Positions 15,986 to 25,646 of a stretch of 64,000 nt of DNA are shown here, piece after piece. The stretch's first letter is position 1. Each line of letters opens with the position of its first letter. The translations under genes were made by a program, and so were the position numbers. Source of the stretch: JAVVRP01 sp036654655 (GTDB lineage Bacteria; Bacillota; Clostridia; Christensenellales; UBA1242); assembly GCA_036654655.1 (NCBI GenBank), contig JAVVRP010000003.1:1-64000 (forward strand), in the 5' to 3' direction. The notes beneath the pieces are model-generated. The model was not told the origin of the DNA. It saw only the letters and a program-made list of their open reading frames with translations, and did not search any database.

Positions 15986-18900
15986 CTATTTGGTTTTTGA
16001 TTTATTGACACGGATGTTATATTTTTCAATAAATTTATTAAAAATATATGCTTGCATTTCTGTGGGAATTTTCAATTCATCATAAACTAATTTATCAATC
16101 CTTTTATGATGAGTAGTATTTAATTCATCAATCGCATTTAAAACTTTTATATTTTTTGTTTCTTCCATTATTTCTCTTATCGTTTTAATATCATTGAATT
16201 CATAATATAATGGGAATTGTTTAAGATCTATAGCTTCGGCTTTTAACATGCCACCACCCAAACTTTTTCTACCTGATATTTCTCTAATCAACCAAAACAA
16301 TGTGCTATTCATAAATAGCCATAAATTTGGTAAATACTTATCGTCTTTAAAATATATATCCACACAACTAGCAGAGTATCCTTTATTTGTATTTATTGAA
16401 CAAAAATGCTTCCCCCCAATACCTCTAGGCAAAATTAATCGAGGTTTATTTCTTTTTGTTTTAATTTCATCAAAAATTTTAATACCCTGTTGAGTAGCTA
16501 TCTTTATTTTTTCGTTGTTTAATTTTTTATTAGATAACAAATATGTGTTTGTTGTATCCCAATCATAGTATCCACACTCATCATTATTTAAATATGGTAT
16601 TAGGTTTTCTTTATTAACATAATTTGGTATAGAAGTTATAATATAATCATTCGCAATATTTAGTCCTTGTCCAACTCTTAACCAATATAATTCATCTTCT
16701 TTTTTACCAACTCTACATAAACTTTGTATTAGACTTATTAATTCATTGTCAGAATTAAATAAAAAACCCCATTTGTTTGAACGAACCAAATCACTATCAT
16801 TATTAAATTGTTTGATTGTTACATCACTTTGGTGTTCAGAATTGTTATTTGCAATAGGAAAATGATAATCAATAAAGCATTTATGACAACGAGCAAAAGT
16901 AATACTTTTCTTACAGCCTTGGTTGCCCTCAAAAAAAGTTATTACTGTATTAATATTAGCAGATTCAAAAGCCTTAAAATCGCTGTCAACTATAGCTAAA
17001 ATATTTGTAGTTTTTAGTAAAAATTGTTGAAATTTTGAGCCATATTCTGTATCAAGCCATGAATTTTGCGTAATAAAGGTATTTATTCCATTGGTTTTTA
17101 AAAGTCTTAAGCTTAATTCATAGAAATATATCAACAGATCAGAACCCCGAGGAATTAAATCAAAATTCTTACCATATCTATTTTTTAATTGTTCTTGTAA
17201 CTTATCTTTTTCCAAATCAGAAAAATTGCTATTTCTTGCTTCTAAATATGGAGGATTGCCAATAATAATGTCGAATCCATTTTTAATTCCAAACATCCAA
17301 TCAGGATCAAACCAATCAGTTGATTCGTTTTCAAATGGTTTCCATGCTGATAATTGTTGATATTTTGCAGATGCTTGTTTTTGATAGTTTGCAATGGTGT
17401 TTAAAAGCATGTCTTGTTGGACATCTTTAAATTCAAGTTTTAGCTCAGTTCTTCTCTCATTATCTGCGTTAAAATATTCATCCCTTATGTCTTTCAACTT
17501 TTTAATATGTTCATTGTTTTCAAATAGTGTCATTTGAGATATATCTTGTAAACCGATTAAAGAATTTGAAATAATAAATTTAAAATCAAGGTTTGGCAAA
17601 GGATTTATTCCACGATTTTCTTCTTTGTCATCTACTTTTTCTTCAATAACTAAAGATAAAAAGCATCTAAGTCTCGAAATTTCAACTGCTATTGGTTGAA
17701 TATCAATGCCAAATATCGAATTTTGTATAACACTTAATTTACGAATGTAGTTTAAAGAACCTGCATTAAATTTTTTTTCAAATTCTTTTTTTAATAAGAT
17801 GCCTACATTTTCTGTTGCCTTATCAAACCATAAGTTTGCATCTGGATCAACTTCTTGTAATATGTATACAATCTTTTGAAGCATTCCAATAGGAAAAGCC
17901 CCAGAACCACAAGCGGGGTCAAGTATTGAAATATTATATAATGCGTTAATTATATTCTTTTTTTCTGATGAATTAAAATTCGCAATTTCATCATCTTCTT
18001 TTGCATAACTAATCAATGCATTTAATTTGATTGTATCTATGTTTGTTTTTTTATTTAAATATTCGCAAAGACTAGTATCGACCATATAATCCACAATATC
18101 TCTTGGAGTATAATAACTCCCGGTACTCTTTTTGGCATTTGCACCAGTTTCGGGATTAATTTCTGCAAGTAAATTTTCAAAAATTCTGCCAAGCATTTCT
18201 GGATCAATTGAGAGTTCGATATCATAAGAAGTGTTTTCATCAACTGTGAAATTATATTGACTTAACACTTCATAGAAATGTTTTATCCAACTATTTGGTA
18301 CATTCACTAATCCATAACTACCACATTGTCCAAGCTTATCATATTTATAAAGATCATCAGAGTGTGGGCTAAACAAACCACCATTTAAGTATGGTATTTG
18401 TTTGAATTTTTCAGTAGCATATTTATCTTTACGCTTTTTTTGATTTGTGTTAAGCAATTCAAAAAATAATGGTTCCAATGTTTTATGATAGTAGTTATCA
18501 TTATCATTTATGGCTGTTAAAGATAATACTTCTTCTGGTATTAACGAAATCCCATTTTCACTCTTCTTTTCTTTTAAGAACCAACAAAAAACAACACGTC
18601 CAATTAATCTTACAGTAAATTCTGCAAATTTCTTTGAATCTACAACACTTTGTAAACCAAGTTGGCGGATATATTTTTTACCATCTCTCTCGCCACCAAC
18701 CAACTCGCTGTAACATTGTGCTATTTCACTGTAAAATTGTTTATTTACAACTTCAACTGAAAATCTTTCAAGTAATTCTTTAAAGTTATTTACTTTACCT
18801 TTTCCAATTAAAAACTTATATGCAGTTTTAGTTTTAGTCCCAAAGCCCAAACTATAAGAATATCTTCTTGGATTTGATAAAATTTTAACAATCTTATCGC

Positions 18901-19255
18901 CATCATACTCGTATTTGCTTGTAAGCAATGAAATTCTATAATTTTTCTCATCAGCATTAACAAAAGAAACTAGAGCATTATTTATTCTTAAACTTCTTAA
19001 CACCTTAAACATTTCTTGCGTTATAGAAACTCTTTTGTTTTCGCAACCATCTTTTAAATATACTTCAAACACAGATGTTTCACAATCTTCAGAATTACCA
19101 AGAAATGATATTCTTGTGAAAATTTGATTGTTAAAAGTTACTTCATGTTTTGAACTTTTGAAGTCTGGCAAAAGAAGCTCATTTATAAGATATGAAAAGT
19201 TATCAGAGTGATATTCTTTTTTTAATATTTCTTCCGCTTCTTTAGTTGTTATCAT
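15986..19255 (-). CDS. Eco57I-type adenine methyltransferase, type IIG-like (second)
   Basis: 1089 residues. The N-terminal ~170 residues (SVFEVYLKDG, then EMFKVLRSLRINNALVSFVN, then SNPRRYSYSLGFGTKTKTAY) match the N-terminal domain usual in this Eco57I-type group, which may be a nuclease-derived module. Residues ~210-230 have LIGRVVFCWFLKEK. The methyltransferase core shows STGSYYTPRDIVDYMV (~378), DPACGSGAFPIGML (446) and FDIIIGNPPY (667-670). The C-terminus (SGRKSLGGGMLKAEAIDLKQ, then FPLYYEF) is the recognition domain. The gene overlaps the helicase gene by 14 nt and lies 26 bp before the first methyltransferase's start. Two adenine methyltransferases in one operon is unusual. Confidence 0.88.
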   Translation of the reverse strand: MITTKEAEEILKKEYHSDNFSYLINELLLPDFKSSKHEVTFNNQIFTRISFLGNSEDCETSVFEVYLKDGCENKRVSITQEMFKVLRSLRINNALVSFVNADEKNYRISLLTSKYEYDGDKIVKILSNPRRYSYSLGFGTKTKTAYKFLIGKGKVNNFKELLERFSVEVVNKQFYSEIAQCYSELVGGERDGKKYIRQLGLQSVVDSKKFAEFTVRLIGRVVFCWFLKEKKSENGISLIPEEVLSLTAINDNDNYYHKTLEPLFFELLNTNQKKRKDKYATEKFKQIPYLNGGLFSPHSDDLYKYDKLGQCGSYGLVNVPNSWIKHFYEVLSQYNFTVDENTSYDIELSIDPEMLGRIFENLLAEINPETGANAKKSTGSYYTPRDIVDYMVDTSLCEYLNKKTNIDTIKLNALISYAKEDDEIANFNSSEKKNIINALYNISILDPACGSGAFPIGMLQKIVYILQEVDPDANLWFDKATENVGILLKKEFEKKFNAGSLNYIRKLSVIQNSIFGIDIQPIAVEISRLRCFLSLVIEEKVDDKEENRGINPLPNLDFKFIISNSLIGLQDISQMTLFENNEHIKKLKDIRDEYFNADNERRTELKLEFKDVQQDMLLNTIANYQKQASAKYQQLSAWKPFENESTDWFDPDWMFGIKNGFDIIIGNPPYLEARNSNFSDLEKDKLQEQLKNRYGKNFDLIPRGSDLLIYFYELSLRLLKTNGINTFITQNSWLDTEYGSKFQQFLLKTTNILAIVDSDFKAFESANINTVITFFEGNQGCKKSITFARCHKCFIDYHFPIANNNSEHQSDVTIKQFNNDSDLVRSNKWGFLFNSDNELISLIQSLCRVGKKEDELYWLRVGQGLNIANDYIITSIPNYVNKENLIPYLNNDECGYYDWDTTNTYLLSNKKLNNEKIKIATQQGIKIFDEIKTKRNKPRLILPRGIGGKHFCSINTNKGYSASCVDIYFKDDKYLPNLWLFMNSTLFWLIREISGRKSLGGGMLKAEAIDLKQFPLYYEFNDIKTIREIMEETKNIKVLNAIDELNTTHHKRIDKLVYDELKIPTEMQAYIFNKFIEKYNIRVNKSKTK

Positions 19256-22200
19256 TCCTTAAATCCTCCGTAAACATAATAATCTCTGTTTGAGAATCTA
19301 TGCTTTCAACTTTTTGTTTGATTTGTATAATATAATGAACTGGAATTTTTTCTTTTAAATCTGAAATTATTTCTTTTGTATTATTCTTTTTGATAACTAA
19401 TTTTGCAAGATATTTTAATTCTCCATCGCTTAAATCGTCATATGATTTTATAACTTCTAGCAAGTCAGTGATATAATCTTTTTCGCTTGGGTACACGAAC
19501 ATTAATTGTTCCAAGTTATCAATTGCTGTACCCTTACGCTTATCTAATTTTATTTTTGGATAAGGTTTTCTTATTTCATCTCGAAGAACTGCAAACTTTT
19601 TATCTAGTTGTTCATCAAATTCATAGCTTTTTTCTTCTGGGATAGCCTTAAAAAGTTTTAAAACAAATTCTGGTGGAACAATATCTGCATCATTTTTATA
19701 AGGACTAGCAAGTGCAAATAATGAATTATTTCCTCTTTTTGCAAATGAAATAGCACAAATCTCTTTCTGATTCTTGCGGACTATTCGTGCTCTTTCTGGT
19801 ATTTTTAAAGATTCATCAATAAATTTGAAATTATGTTTTATTGAATTGTACAAATTTTTATATTCATTGTCCCAGCTTCGTTCATTACTGTCTGCATTTG
19901 CATCTTCATATTGCTTTTTAAAATAACTTTGTAAAGTTTCATCTGGTGTTAATGTTTTAGTATCACTTCCCACTATGTTATTAATAAGTAACATCTTTAA
20001 AGTTGAAATACCTTTAATTAATGTATTTTGTTCACCTATATCGGTTGGGAAGAAGTTGTATATGAAGATATTATCAAACATTTTTTTATTGATACGATTG
20101 ATACGCCCAATTCTTTGAACAACTCTTGTTGGATTATAAGGGATATCATAATTTATAATTACACCAGCTCTATTTAAGTTAAATCCCTCACTTAATGCGT
20201 CCGTGGCAACTATAATGTCGTATAGATTTTTTTGTTCGCCTTTATACGAAGCATCAAAATTTGCTTTAACAACTTCACGATCAACATGTGCTGAATTTCC
20301 AGTATATAACAATACTTTAAAATTATTTTTTTCAAGTCTATCTTTAACATATTCTGCAGTATCAGCATAAGTGGAGAATACTACAATTTTTCTAGTTTTA
20401 TTTTCATTAAGCAATGTTTTTATTTTTCTGCTGATTTCATCATACTTTGGGTCTTCTCCAATATCTTCAGAAAGAAACCACTCGTTATAAATGGCTTTTA
20501 GTAATGTAACATCACTTTCTAGATCTACTATAAAACCATCCTTAAATAAATCTCTTGGCAAAGGAATCGCTTTTTGTTTTATTTTGTTAATATCTATTGG
20601 CTCTTCATCTATACTGTCTATTTCGTTTAAAATACTTTGTATTTCATCTTCATTAGGATCTTCTAAAGAACCATGTTTTTTAATAGGAACAAAACCTTTC
20701 TCCCACCATTTCTTTATATTTTCGTAAGATTTCAATAAGCTTGTTAATGTTGACTTGAATGCAGATTTTGAACTTTCGAAACGCATTATAAGCAATCTTC
20801 TTATAAATTTTGCTAGGTTGCCTTGAAATAACTGAATATTCATTTCTCCGAACAATTCGCCATATTTTGAATTAAAGCCAGCTTGGTCATATAAATAATT
20901 TGATGGATTATATCGAGCAGCATGAAATTTATTGCTTAATTTATCCAATGTTGAAATATAAAGCTGTCTTATATCACCTAAATCATATTTAACAAGTTCA
21001 GGGCCAATAACTTTTGGAAATTGAATGTTTTGAAGTTTTAAATTATCTGCATATTCTTTAATTTCTTGCAAATCTATTCTACTTCTTCTAACAATTACGG
21101 GGTCTATTAATATACGAAGATCTTGGCTTAGTTTATCTAATTCGATTTTGATTGAGGCTGTCAAATTCTTTTTGCCCTCTTTTTCAAGCCTGTTATATTT
21201 TGCAATAAGTTCATGAAATTTTACACCTAAATTATCAACAGAATTAATGGTTGACCTGCTGGGAGTTTGAAATAGTTTTATTAATGCAAATAAATCTTGA
21301 GGTCTGTTGTTGTAAGGTGTTGCTGTTAATAATATAACTTTGTTCTCCGGATTAGATCGAGTTAATTGATGTAATAATTGATATGTTTCACTTAACTCAT
21401 TACGATATCTATGGGCTTCATCAATGATAAAAAGAATAGGATTTGAATCGGATGAATATGTTTTATACAACTCTTCAATTCTTCCACTACTACACACTTT
21501 AACACCACGAAGGCCAAAATCTTGTTGATATTCTTCCCATTGATCAACTAGGTGAGGTGGAGCAATAATTATAGTTTTTGATATATCTAAATTATAAGCA
21601 ATAGTTGAAGCGATTATTGATTTACCAAGACCAACGACATCTGCAATGATTACACCATTATTTTTATTTATACATTCAACTCCATATTGAACAGCATCTA
21701 GTTGATATTTAAAATTTGAAAATTTGCCTTTTGTTATTTCATAAGGTCCACTGACGGTTTTTTGATCGAGTGAACTATATAATTCATATAAAATACGAAT
21801 AAAAATTTGATATGGACTTGGTTTTGCAAATAGCCATAACTTATCTTTAACTTCTTTTTCAAATTCGTTATTTCCATCTTTTATACAAACATCTATTGAT
21901 TTACTATCATTCCATAAATTTTCGAATAATTCTTTATATTCATCATATTTTACATTGTCACTAAATCTTTCGTTCATTTCACCTTGTCCACGAAGCCCAT
22001 TATATGTAAAATTTGAGGAACCTGTAAACACGACACCCTTTTGATCTCCAAAGCAAGAATATTCATATTTGTTTGTAAAAATATATGCTTTGGCATGGTT
22101 TTGTGAACCAGTTAATCTGATTTCTAAGCTACCATCCTTTATTTTATTTAAAAACATTTTGAAAATTGCTTGACTATCGGTTGTATCAAATTCATCAGAT

Positions 22201-22532
22201 AAAGCCGATTTGTTAAACATTTCAATAAAACTATTAGTATACAGATTTTTCTTTTGAGAATTATTTAGAGTATTGTACCCTCTTTTGGCATAAGTTGATA
22301 AATCTTCGTCAGAACTATTTTTAACAGCTTTGCATAAATCATTTATGGCTTCTGGGTCAATCGTATTTCCAACCAAAATTCTTAATTTTTTATTTTTCAA
22401 ATCTTCTGCCAAAGCATTAAAACCTGAGAAATAAAAGAATGCTGTTAAAATATCAACACTTTCTGCTTGCTTTAATGAATTTTTTAATGAATCCAGCATT
22501 GTTTTATTTTTGTTATCAATTATTGATGCCAT
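19242..22532 (-). CDS. SNF2-family helicase with N-terminal phospholipase D-like domain
   Basis: 1096 residues. Residues ~1-210 form a PLD-like domain with one HxK motif (H146, K148 in NHAKAYIF) and GSSNFTYNGLRGQGEMNERF. A superfamily 2 helicase core follows: Walker A DVVGLGKS (~298), DEAH (371), TATP (403), and in the C-terminal lobe VVFSTYADTAEYV, ATDALSEGFNL and QRIGRINRIN. The protein can translocate on DNA with ATP and may cut DNA through the PLD site (inference; one HKD half suggests dimerisation). It opens the four-gene operon, with AGGAGA before ATG 22532. Similar helicases neighbour type IIG methyltransferases in other genomes. Confidence 0.9.
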   Translation of the reverse strand: MASIIDNKNKTMLDSLKNSLKQAESVDILTAFFYFSGFNALAEDLKNKKLRILVGNTIDPEAINDLCKAVKNSSDEDLSTYAKRGYNTLNNSQKKNLYTNSFIEMFNKSALSDEFDTTDSQAIFKMFLNKIKDGSLEIRLTGSQNHAKAYIFTNKYEYSCFGDQKGVVFTGSSNFTYNGLRGQGEMNERFSDNVKYDEYKELFENLWNDSKSIDVCIKDGNNEFEKEVKDKLWLFAKPSPYQIFIRILYELYSSLDQKTVSGPYEITKGKFSNFKYQLDAVQYGVECINKNNGVIIADVVGLGKSIIASTIAYNLDISKTIIIAPPHLVDQWEEYQQDFGLRGVKVCSSGRIEELYKTYSSDSNPILFIIDEAHRYRNELSETYQLLHQLTRSNPENKVILLTATPYNNRPQDLFALIKLFQTPSRSTINSVDNLGVKFHELIAKYNRLEKEGKKNLTASIKIELDKLSQDLRILIDPVIVRRSRIDLQEIKEYADNLKLQNIQFPKVIGPELVKYDLGDIRQLYISTLDKLSNKFHAARYNPSNYLYDQAGFNSKYGELFGEMNIQLFQGNLAKFIRRLLIMRFESSKSAFKSTLTSLLKSYENIKKWWEKGFVPIKKHGSLEDPNEDEIQSILNEIDSIDEEPIDINKIKQKAIPLPRDLFKDGFIVDLESDVTLLKAIYNEWFLSEDIGEDPKYDEISRKIKTLLNENKTRKIVVFSTYADTAEYVKDRLEKNNFKVLLYTGNSAHVDREVVKANFDASYKGEQKNLYDIIVATDALSEGFNLNRAGVIINYDIPYNPTRVVQRIGRINRINKKMFDNIFIYNFFPTDIGEQNTLIKGISTLKMLLINNIVGSDTKTLTPDETLQSYFKKQYEDANADSNERSWDNEYKNLYNSIKHNFKFIDESLKIPERARIVRKNQKEICAISFAKRGNNSLFALASPYKNDADIVPPEFVLKLFKAIPEEKSYEFDEQLDKKFAVLRDEIRKPYPKIKLDKRKGTAIDNLEQLMFVYPSEKDYITDLLEVIKSYDDLSDGELKYLAKLVIKKNNTKEIISDLKEKIPVHYIIQIKQKVESIDSQTEIIMFTEDLRNDNN

Positions 22533-22550
22533 ACCTTTCTCCTAATTGTT

Positions 22551-22559
22551 ATTATAACA
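22551..22559 (-). promoter_or_regulatory. Extended -10 promoter of the defence operon
   Basis: On the minus strand TGTTATAAT: an extended -10 (TGn) with a perfect TATAAT box, 19 bp before the helicase ATG. No good -35 lies at 17 bp, which is common for extended -10 promoters. Confidence 0.5.
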
Positions 22560-22596
22560 TAAAACTTTTTATTTTTCTTTACTTTTGTAAAACTTT

Positions 22597-23320
22597 TTAA
22601 TCTTCTATCACAACAACATTTACCTTGTGGGTGTGGGCGGCGCAGGCGTCTAGTGCTATCATTTGTTTTGTTATAAAAGGCTCAAAGTTTTCTTTGTCGC
22701 TAAACTCTTCATATTTATCTGGGTAGGCTTTGTGCCAAAGTGCTGAGCAGTGCCAATGCCCACAAACTATTGTTTTATTTGGTTCATATATTTCATATTC
22801 AAACATATCAACTGGGTTTGCCCAGCGAGTCTTGTTCCATCTTTCAGGTCTTGCGTTTCGCCAGTCTTTATCATAGAGATAGCAGTTTTCAATAATTGGA
22901 ATCCAACCATGAACAAATATGTAATGTTCAGTTTCGTAGTAATCTTTACATAAGGCAAAAACTTCATTAAGCCTTGTTTCGTTGGCTATCTTTTTCAAAT
23001 CAAATTCACTTACTTGCCACTCGGGATATAAGTCAATAATCGTGCCGGTTGTTCCGTTTGTTATGTTGGCAATATTGTTTTTATTTTTTTTCAATCATTT
23101 CTTCCATTAAATCTTCATGATTGCCTTTAATTAAAATTATCTTATCTTTATTGGAAATCACAAAATTAATGATTTCTTTGGGCTGATGACCTCTATCAAA
23201 AAGGTCACCACAAACAATTAACTTGTGATTTGGGTTATTGATATCAAATTGTTTTTCTTTTAGTGCGTTTATCCATTCGTCATAAAATCCATGAATGTCT
23301 GCACAAACAAAATATTTCAT
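22597..23320 (-). pseudogene. Metallophosphoesterase (PrpE/PP2A-like), frameshifted
   Basis: The first 79 residues (KYFVCADIHGFYDEW, CGDLFDRG, LIKGNHEDLMEEM) hold the calcineurin-like metal motifs DxH, GDxxDRG and GNHE. The frame then stops within a run of eight A (23084-23091 as T on the plus strand). With seven A the frame continues into YIFVHGW and VCGHWHCSA, giving a 240-residue phosphoesterase with the last metal-binding motif GHxH. The total length fits one extra base. Ribosome site AGGAG precedes ATG 23320. It would dephosphorylate a nucleotide or protein substrate. Broken by mutation, slippage or sequence error. Confidence 0.8.
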
Positions 23321-23328
23321 ATTTTCTC

Positions 23329-24171
23329 CTATAATAAATCAATCCGTTTTAAAAGCGAAGTAATTTGATTAATCGTATCTTCAAATTTAATATCTTTTGA
23401 ATAATTAAATTGGGAAGAATATGCAAGCCACATAAATTGCAAACTACCGTCGTTCGTTATTGCGTCAATGGTTTCGTGAACATTGTCAAAAATGTTTTCA
23501 GTATTTCTATTTTTAGCAGTCGTACGCAATGCAAGTATCATGTTCTTTTTGTTTATATTTTGAAAATACAACTTTCCAAGCAAATAGCAATCGTAAAAAT
23601 CTTTCATTCTTGTAGTTGTAATGTTTTTTGAAAGTATGCTTTCAAGTTTTTCTGCTAAAATTGTTTCAATAGGATAGCAGGTTATGTCTATTGCTCGTTT
23701 TTCAAGTAATAACTTGTAACCAAATTGAATTTTTCTTGGAGTGATAACATCACCAGTTGTGATATCAATTTGAATAACGTTTTGAGTTTTGTCAAATATG
23801 CAAGAAAGCCTTGCTCTAAATCCAGAATAATCAAATTCTTCTCGAATTGGTTTTAAGTCTAATAACTCAAATTTTGTTTCATCATCAACTTGCATATTAG
23901 TTATTTCACAAATTGCTTGTTTGATAAAAATTTCATTTAATGGCAAGTTTTTAACAGTCAAATCCATATCTTTAGTCATTCGAGAGTCAATACCAACCAT
24001 TGATGAAATCAATATACCGCCTTTAAGAATAAAATTTGTTCTGTATCTGCTTTCGGAAATTCTTCCCAAAAATCTTTCCATAAAAAATCTCGTTAGCAAA
24101 ACTTGAGGACTTAAATCGTATGCTTTTGCTTTGTTATTAATCAAATCCTTTAATTGTTTTGATGTATTCAT
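23329..24171 (-). CDS. abiEii: AbiEii-family nucleotidyltransferase toxin
   Basis: 280 residues. FILKGGILISSMVGIDSRMT followed by KDMDLTVK holds the GG...DxD nucleotidyltransferase motif of the AbiEii/AbiGii family. AbiE is a type IV toxin-antitoxin and abortive phage-infection system; AbiEii-type toxins transfer nucleotides to tRNA ends and stop growth. Later motifs (RARLSCIF, QIDITTGDVI, ETILAEKLESIL, RMKDFYDCYLL) are all present, so it looks intact. It starts one base inside the stop of the antitoxin gene, as usual for this pair. Confidence 0.9.
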   Translation of the reverse strand: MNTSKQLKDLINNKAKAYDLSPQVLLTRFFMERFLGRISESRYRTNFILKGGILISSMVGIDSRMTKDMDLTVKNLPLNEIFIKQAICEITNMQVDDETKFELLDLKPIREEFDYSGFRARLSCIFDKTQNVIQIDITTGDVITPRKIQFGYKLLLEKRAIDITCYPIETILAEKLESILSKNITTTRMKDFYDCYLLGKLYFQNINKKNMILALRTTAKNRNTENIFDNVHETIDAITNDGSLQFMWLAYSSQFNYSKDIKFEDTINQITSLLKRIDLL

Positions 24172-24761
24172 TATAGTAGTACCTCCAAGCGTTCTCTTAT
24201 AGCTTTATCGACACCTAACTTTTTTGCATATTGCATAAGTTTTAGAGTGTTTTTATCACCTCGTCTTAAATATGTTTTAAGTGCTTCCACTTGCACAAAT
24301 TTATCTCCAACGTATTTTGGATTAAACAAATCACAAACCGTTCTGTGGATGTCATGGCAAACAATTTCATTGCCAAAATTAGTGGTAACTTTCGTTAAAC
24401 CTAAAAGATATAGGTCTTTCGGTTCTCGTAAAATTGTATTGCCATTAAAAATTTTTTTTGAATTATAGTCAAGCGGAACGCTAGCAAAAATTTTCCCACT
24501 ATCTCTTGTTGTTAATTCGAGTAAATATGCAGAAGTAAAAGCTGAATAAATTACCTTTGAATTAATTTTTTGGAACACAAAAAGATTGTCAATGAAGTTA
24601 TCTTTAACCATGTAAATCCCATATGCAACTTTTTCAATAATGCCATCTTTTACTGCAAACTTTAAATAATCTTTTGGAATCTTATTTTCAGTAATATCTT
24701 TTGAAAAAACATATCCATTATTTTTTTCTGAAAGCTCAATAATTTTCGAATAATCTCTCAT
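24171..24761 (-). CDS. abiEi: AbiEi-family antitoxin and autoregulator
   Basis: 196 residues. Begins MRDYSKIIELSEKNNGYVFS with an N-terminal winged helix-turn-helix, followed by the KVAYGIYMV region, LYLLGLTK and a C-terminal HRTVCDLF...VEALKTYLRR, the usual AbiEi order. The antitoxin blocks AbiEii and represses its own promoter by binding inverted repeats. Start ATG 24761 chosen because AAAGGA precedes it by 7 bp; a longer frame to 24824 would overlap the promoter. It lies just upstream of the toxin and is divergent from the PRTase operon. Confidence 0.88.
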   Translation of the reverse strand: MRDYSKIIELSEKNNGYVFSKDITENKIPKDYLKFAVKDGIIEKVAYGIYMVKDNFIDNLFVFQKINSKVIYSAFTSAYLLELTTRDSGKIFASVPLDYNSKKIFNGNTILREPKDLYLLGLTKVTTNFGNEIVCHDIHRTVCDLFNPKYVGDKFVQVEALKTYLRRGDKNTLKLMQYAKKLGVDKAIRERLEVLL

Positions 24762-24792
24762 AACAAATCCTTTTGTTGACTTTAATACCGAA

Positions 24793-24821
24793 ATTATATC
24801 AAATATTGGTATGCAAGTCAA
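24793..24821 (-). promoter_or_regulatory. Promoter of abiE
   Basis: On the minus strand TTGACT (24816-24821), 17-bp spacer, TATAAT (24793-24798). Short inverted arms ATACC/GGTAT flank the -10 box and may be the AbiEi binding site. Confidence 0.75.
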
Positions 24822-24860
24822 CAATATTTAATATCATTAATAAAAAAATGGCACAAAAAC

Positions 24861-24908
24861 TTGAATATGAAAAAAGTCAGTGTTATAATGTTTACATTAT
24901 TGTAAACA
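24861..24908 (+). promoter_or_regulatory. Promoter with palindromic operator for the PRTase operon
   Basis: TTGAAT (24861-24866), 17-bp spacer, TATAAT (24884-24889). A perfect inverted repeat TGTTTACA / TGTAAACA with a 4-bp spacer (24889-24908) begins on the last base of the -10 and covers the start site, so a repressor bound there would block the promoter. Confidence 0.75.
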
Positions 24909-24985
24909 ACCCACTAGTGGACTTACATAAAATTAAAATAAAACCTGCTATAAACCACCTAAAAGAAAGGTTGGTCAGCAAAGTG

Positions 24986-25022
24986 AAGTTAATTACAAGT
25001 TTTTAGTTAATTAACTTTTTTT
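24986..25022 (+). terminator. Leader terminator (attenuator) before the PRTase gene
   Basis: Perfect 10-bp stem AAGTTAATTA / TAATTAACTT followed by seven T, lying between the promoter at 24861 and the start codon at 25044. An earlier pair ACCACCT / AGGTTGGT (near 24954-24975) could form a competing or preceding hairpin. The layout suggests transcription attenuation of the operon. Confidence 0.65.
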
Positions 25023-25043
25023 GTTGTAAAAAAGTAGGTTTTT

Positions 25044-25645
25044 ATGAAAAAGTATACAATAAAGCAAAATAAATACTTAGGACAAGATATTCAAGGCTAT
25101 TACAATCAAGACTATGTTGGTTATCAAAAAGAAGGCAACCCTGACTTTATAAATCATTTAAAAAATATGAGTAAAAGCCATTCAGAAATTGATTTAGTAC
25201 AAGATTTTATTGATGTGTCAGGCAAATTCTCAAAGGATATTAAGCAAATAATTGAAAATGATTTTTCTTTTTATTGCATTGTTGTAGTCCCTCGTTCAAA
25301 AAAAGAAAGTTTATATTCGCAAAGTCAACTAATGTTTAAAAAAGCAATTTCAAGCGTGGCAGATAATTTGGAATTTCTAAATTGTTTTAATGCAATTAAA
25401 AGAGTTAAGACACAAAAACAACACATAACTGGAGGCTTGACAACAATACTGGAAATAATCCATATGTTGGTATAACAAAAGATACTTGTGAATTCAAAGA
25501 AAAAGAAATTAAAGGCGAAAATATTATTTTAGATGACGACATTTATACTGAAGGAGTTTATGTTGCCGAAGATTGTATTCAAACATTGTTGGATTTAGGC
25601 GCAAAAAGTATTAAACTATATGTAGTTACAAAAACGAGGAGTTAA
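25044..25645 (+). pseudogene. Phosphoribosyltransferase-like protein, frameshifted
   Basis: The first frame gives 143 residues (DFSFYCIVVVPRSKKESLYS) and then runs out of frame. The shifted frame continues NNPYVGITKD and ENIILDDDIYTEGVYVAED, a PRPP-binding motif of type I phosphoribosyltransferases, ending in KLYVVTKTRS. Total length is one base short of a 200-residue protein; the lost base is probably in the A5 run at 25414-25418. The family transfers ribose-phosphate from PRPP to a base or small molecule. It is followed two bases later by the DprA-like gene. Confidence 0.7.
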
Positions 25646-25646
25646 T

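Noticed and set aside
12416..22532. Calling the operon DISARM or BREX
   Set aside because: No DrmA/DrmB, BrxC, PglZ or BrxL homologue is visible; only helicase, PLD and methylase themes are shared.
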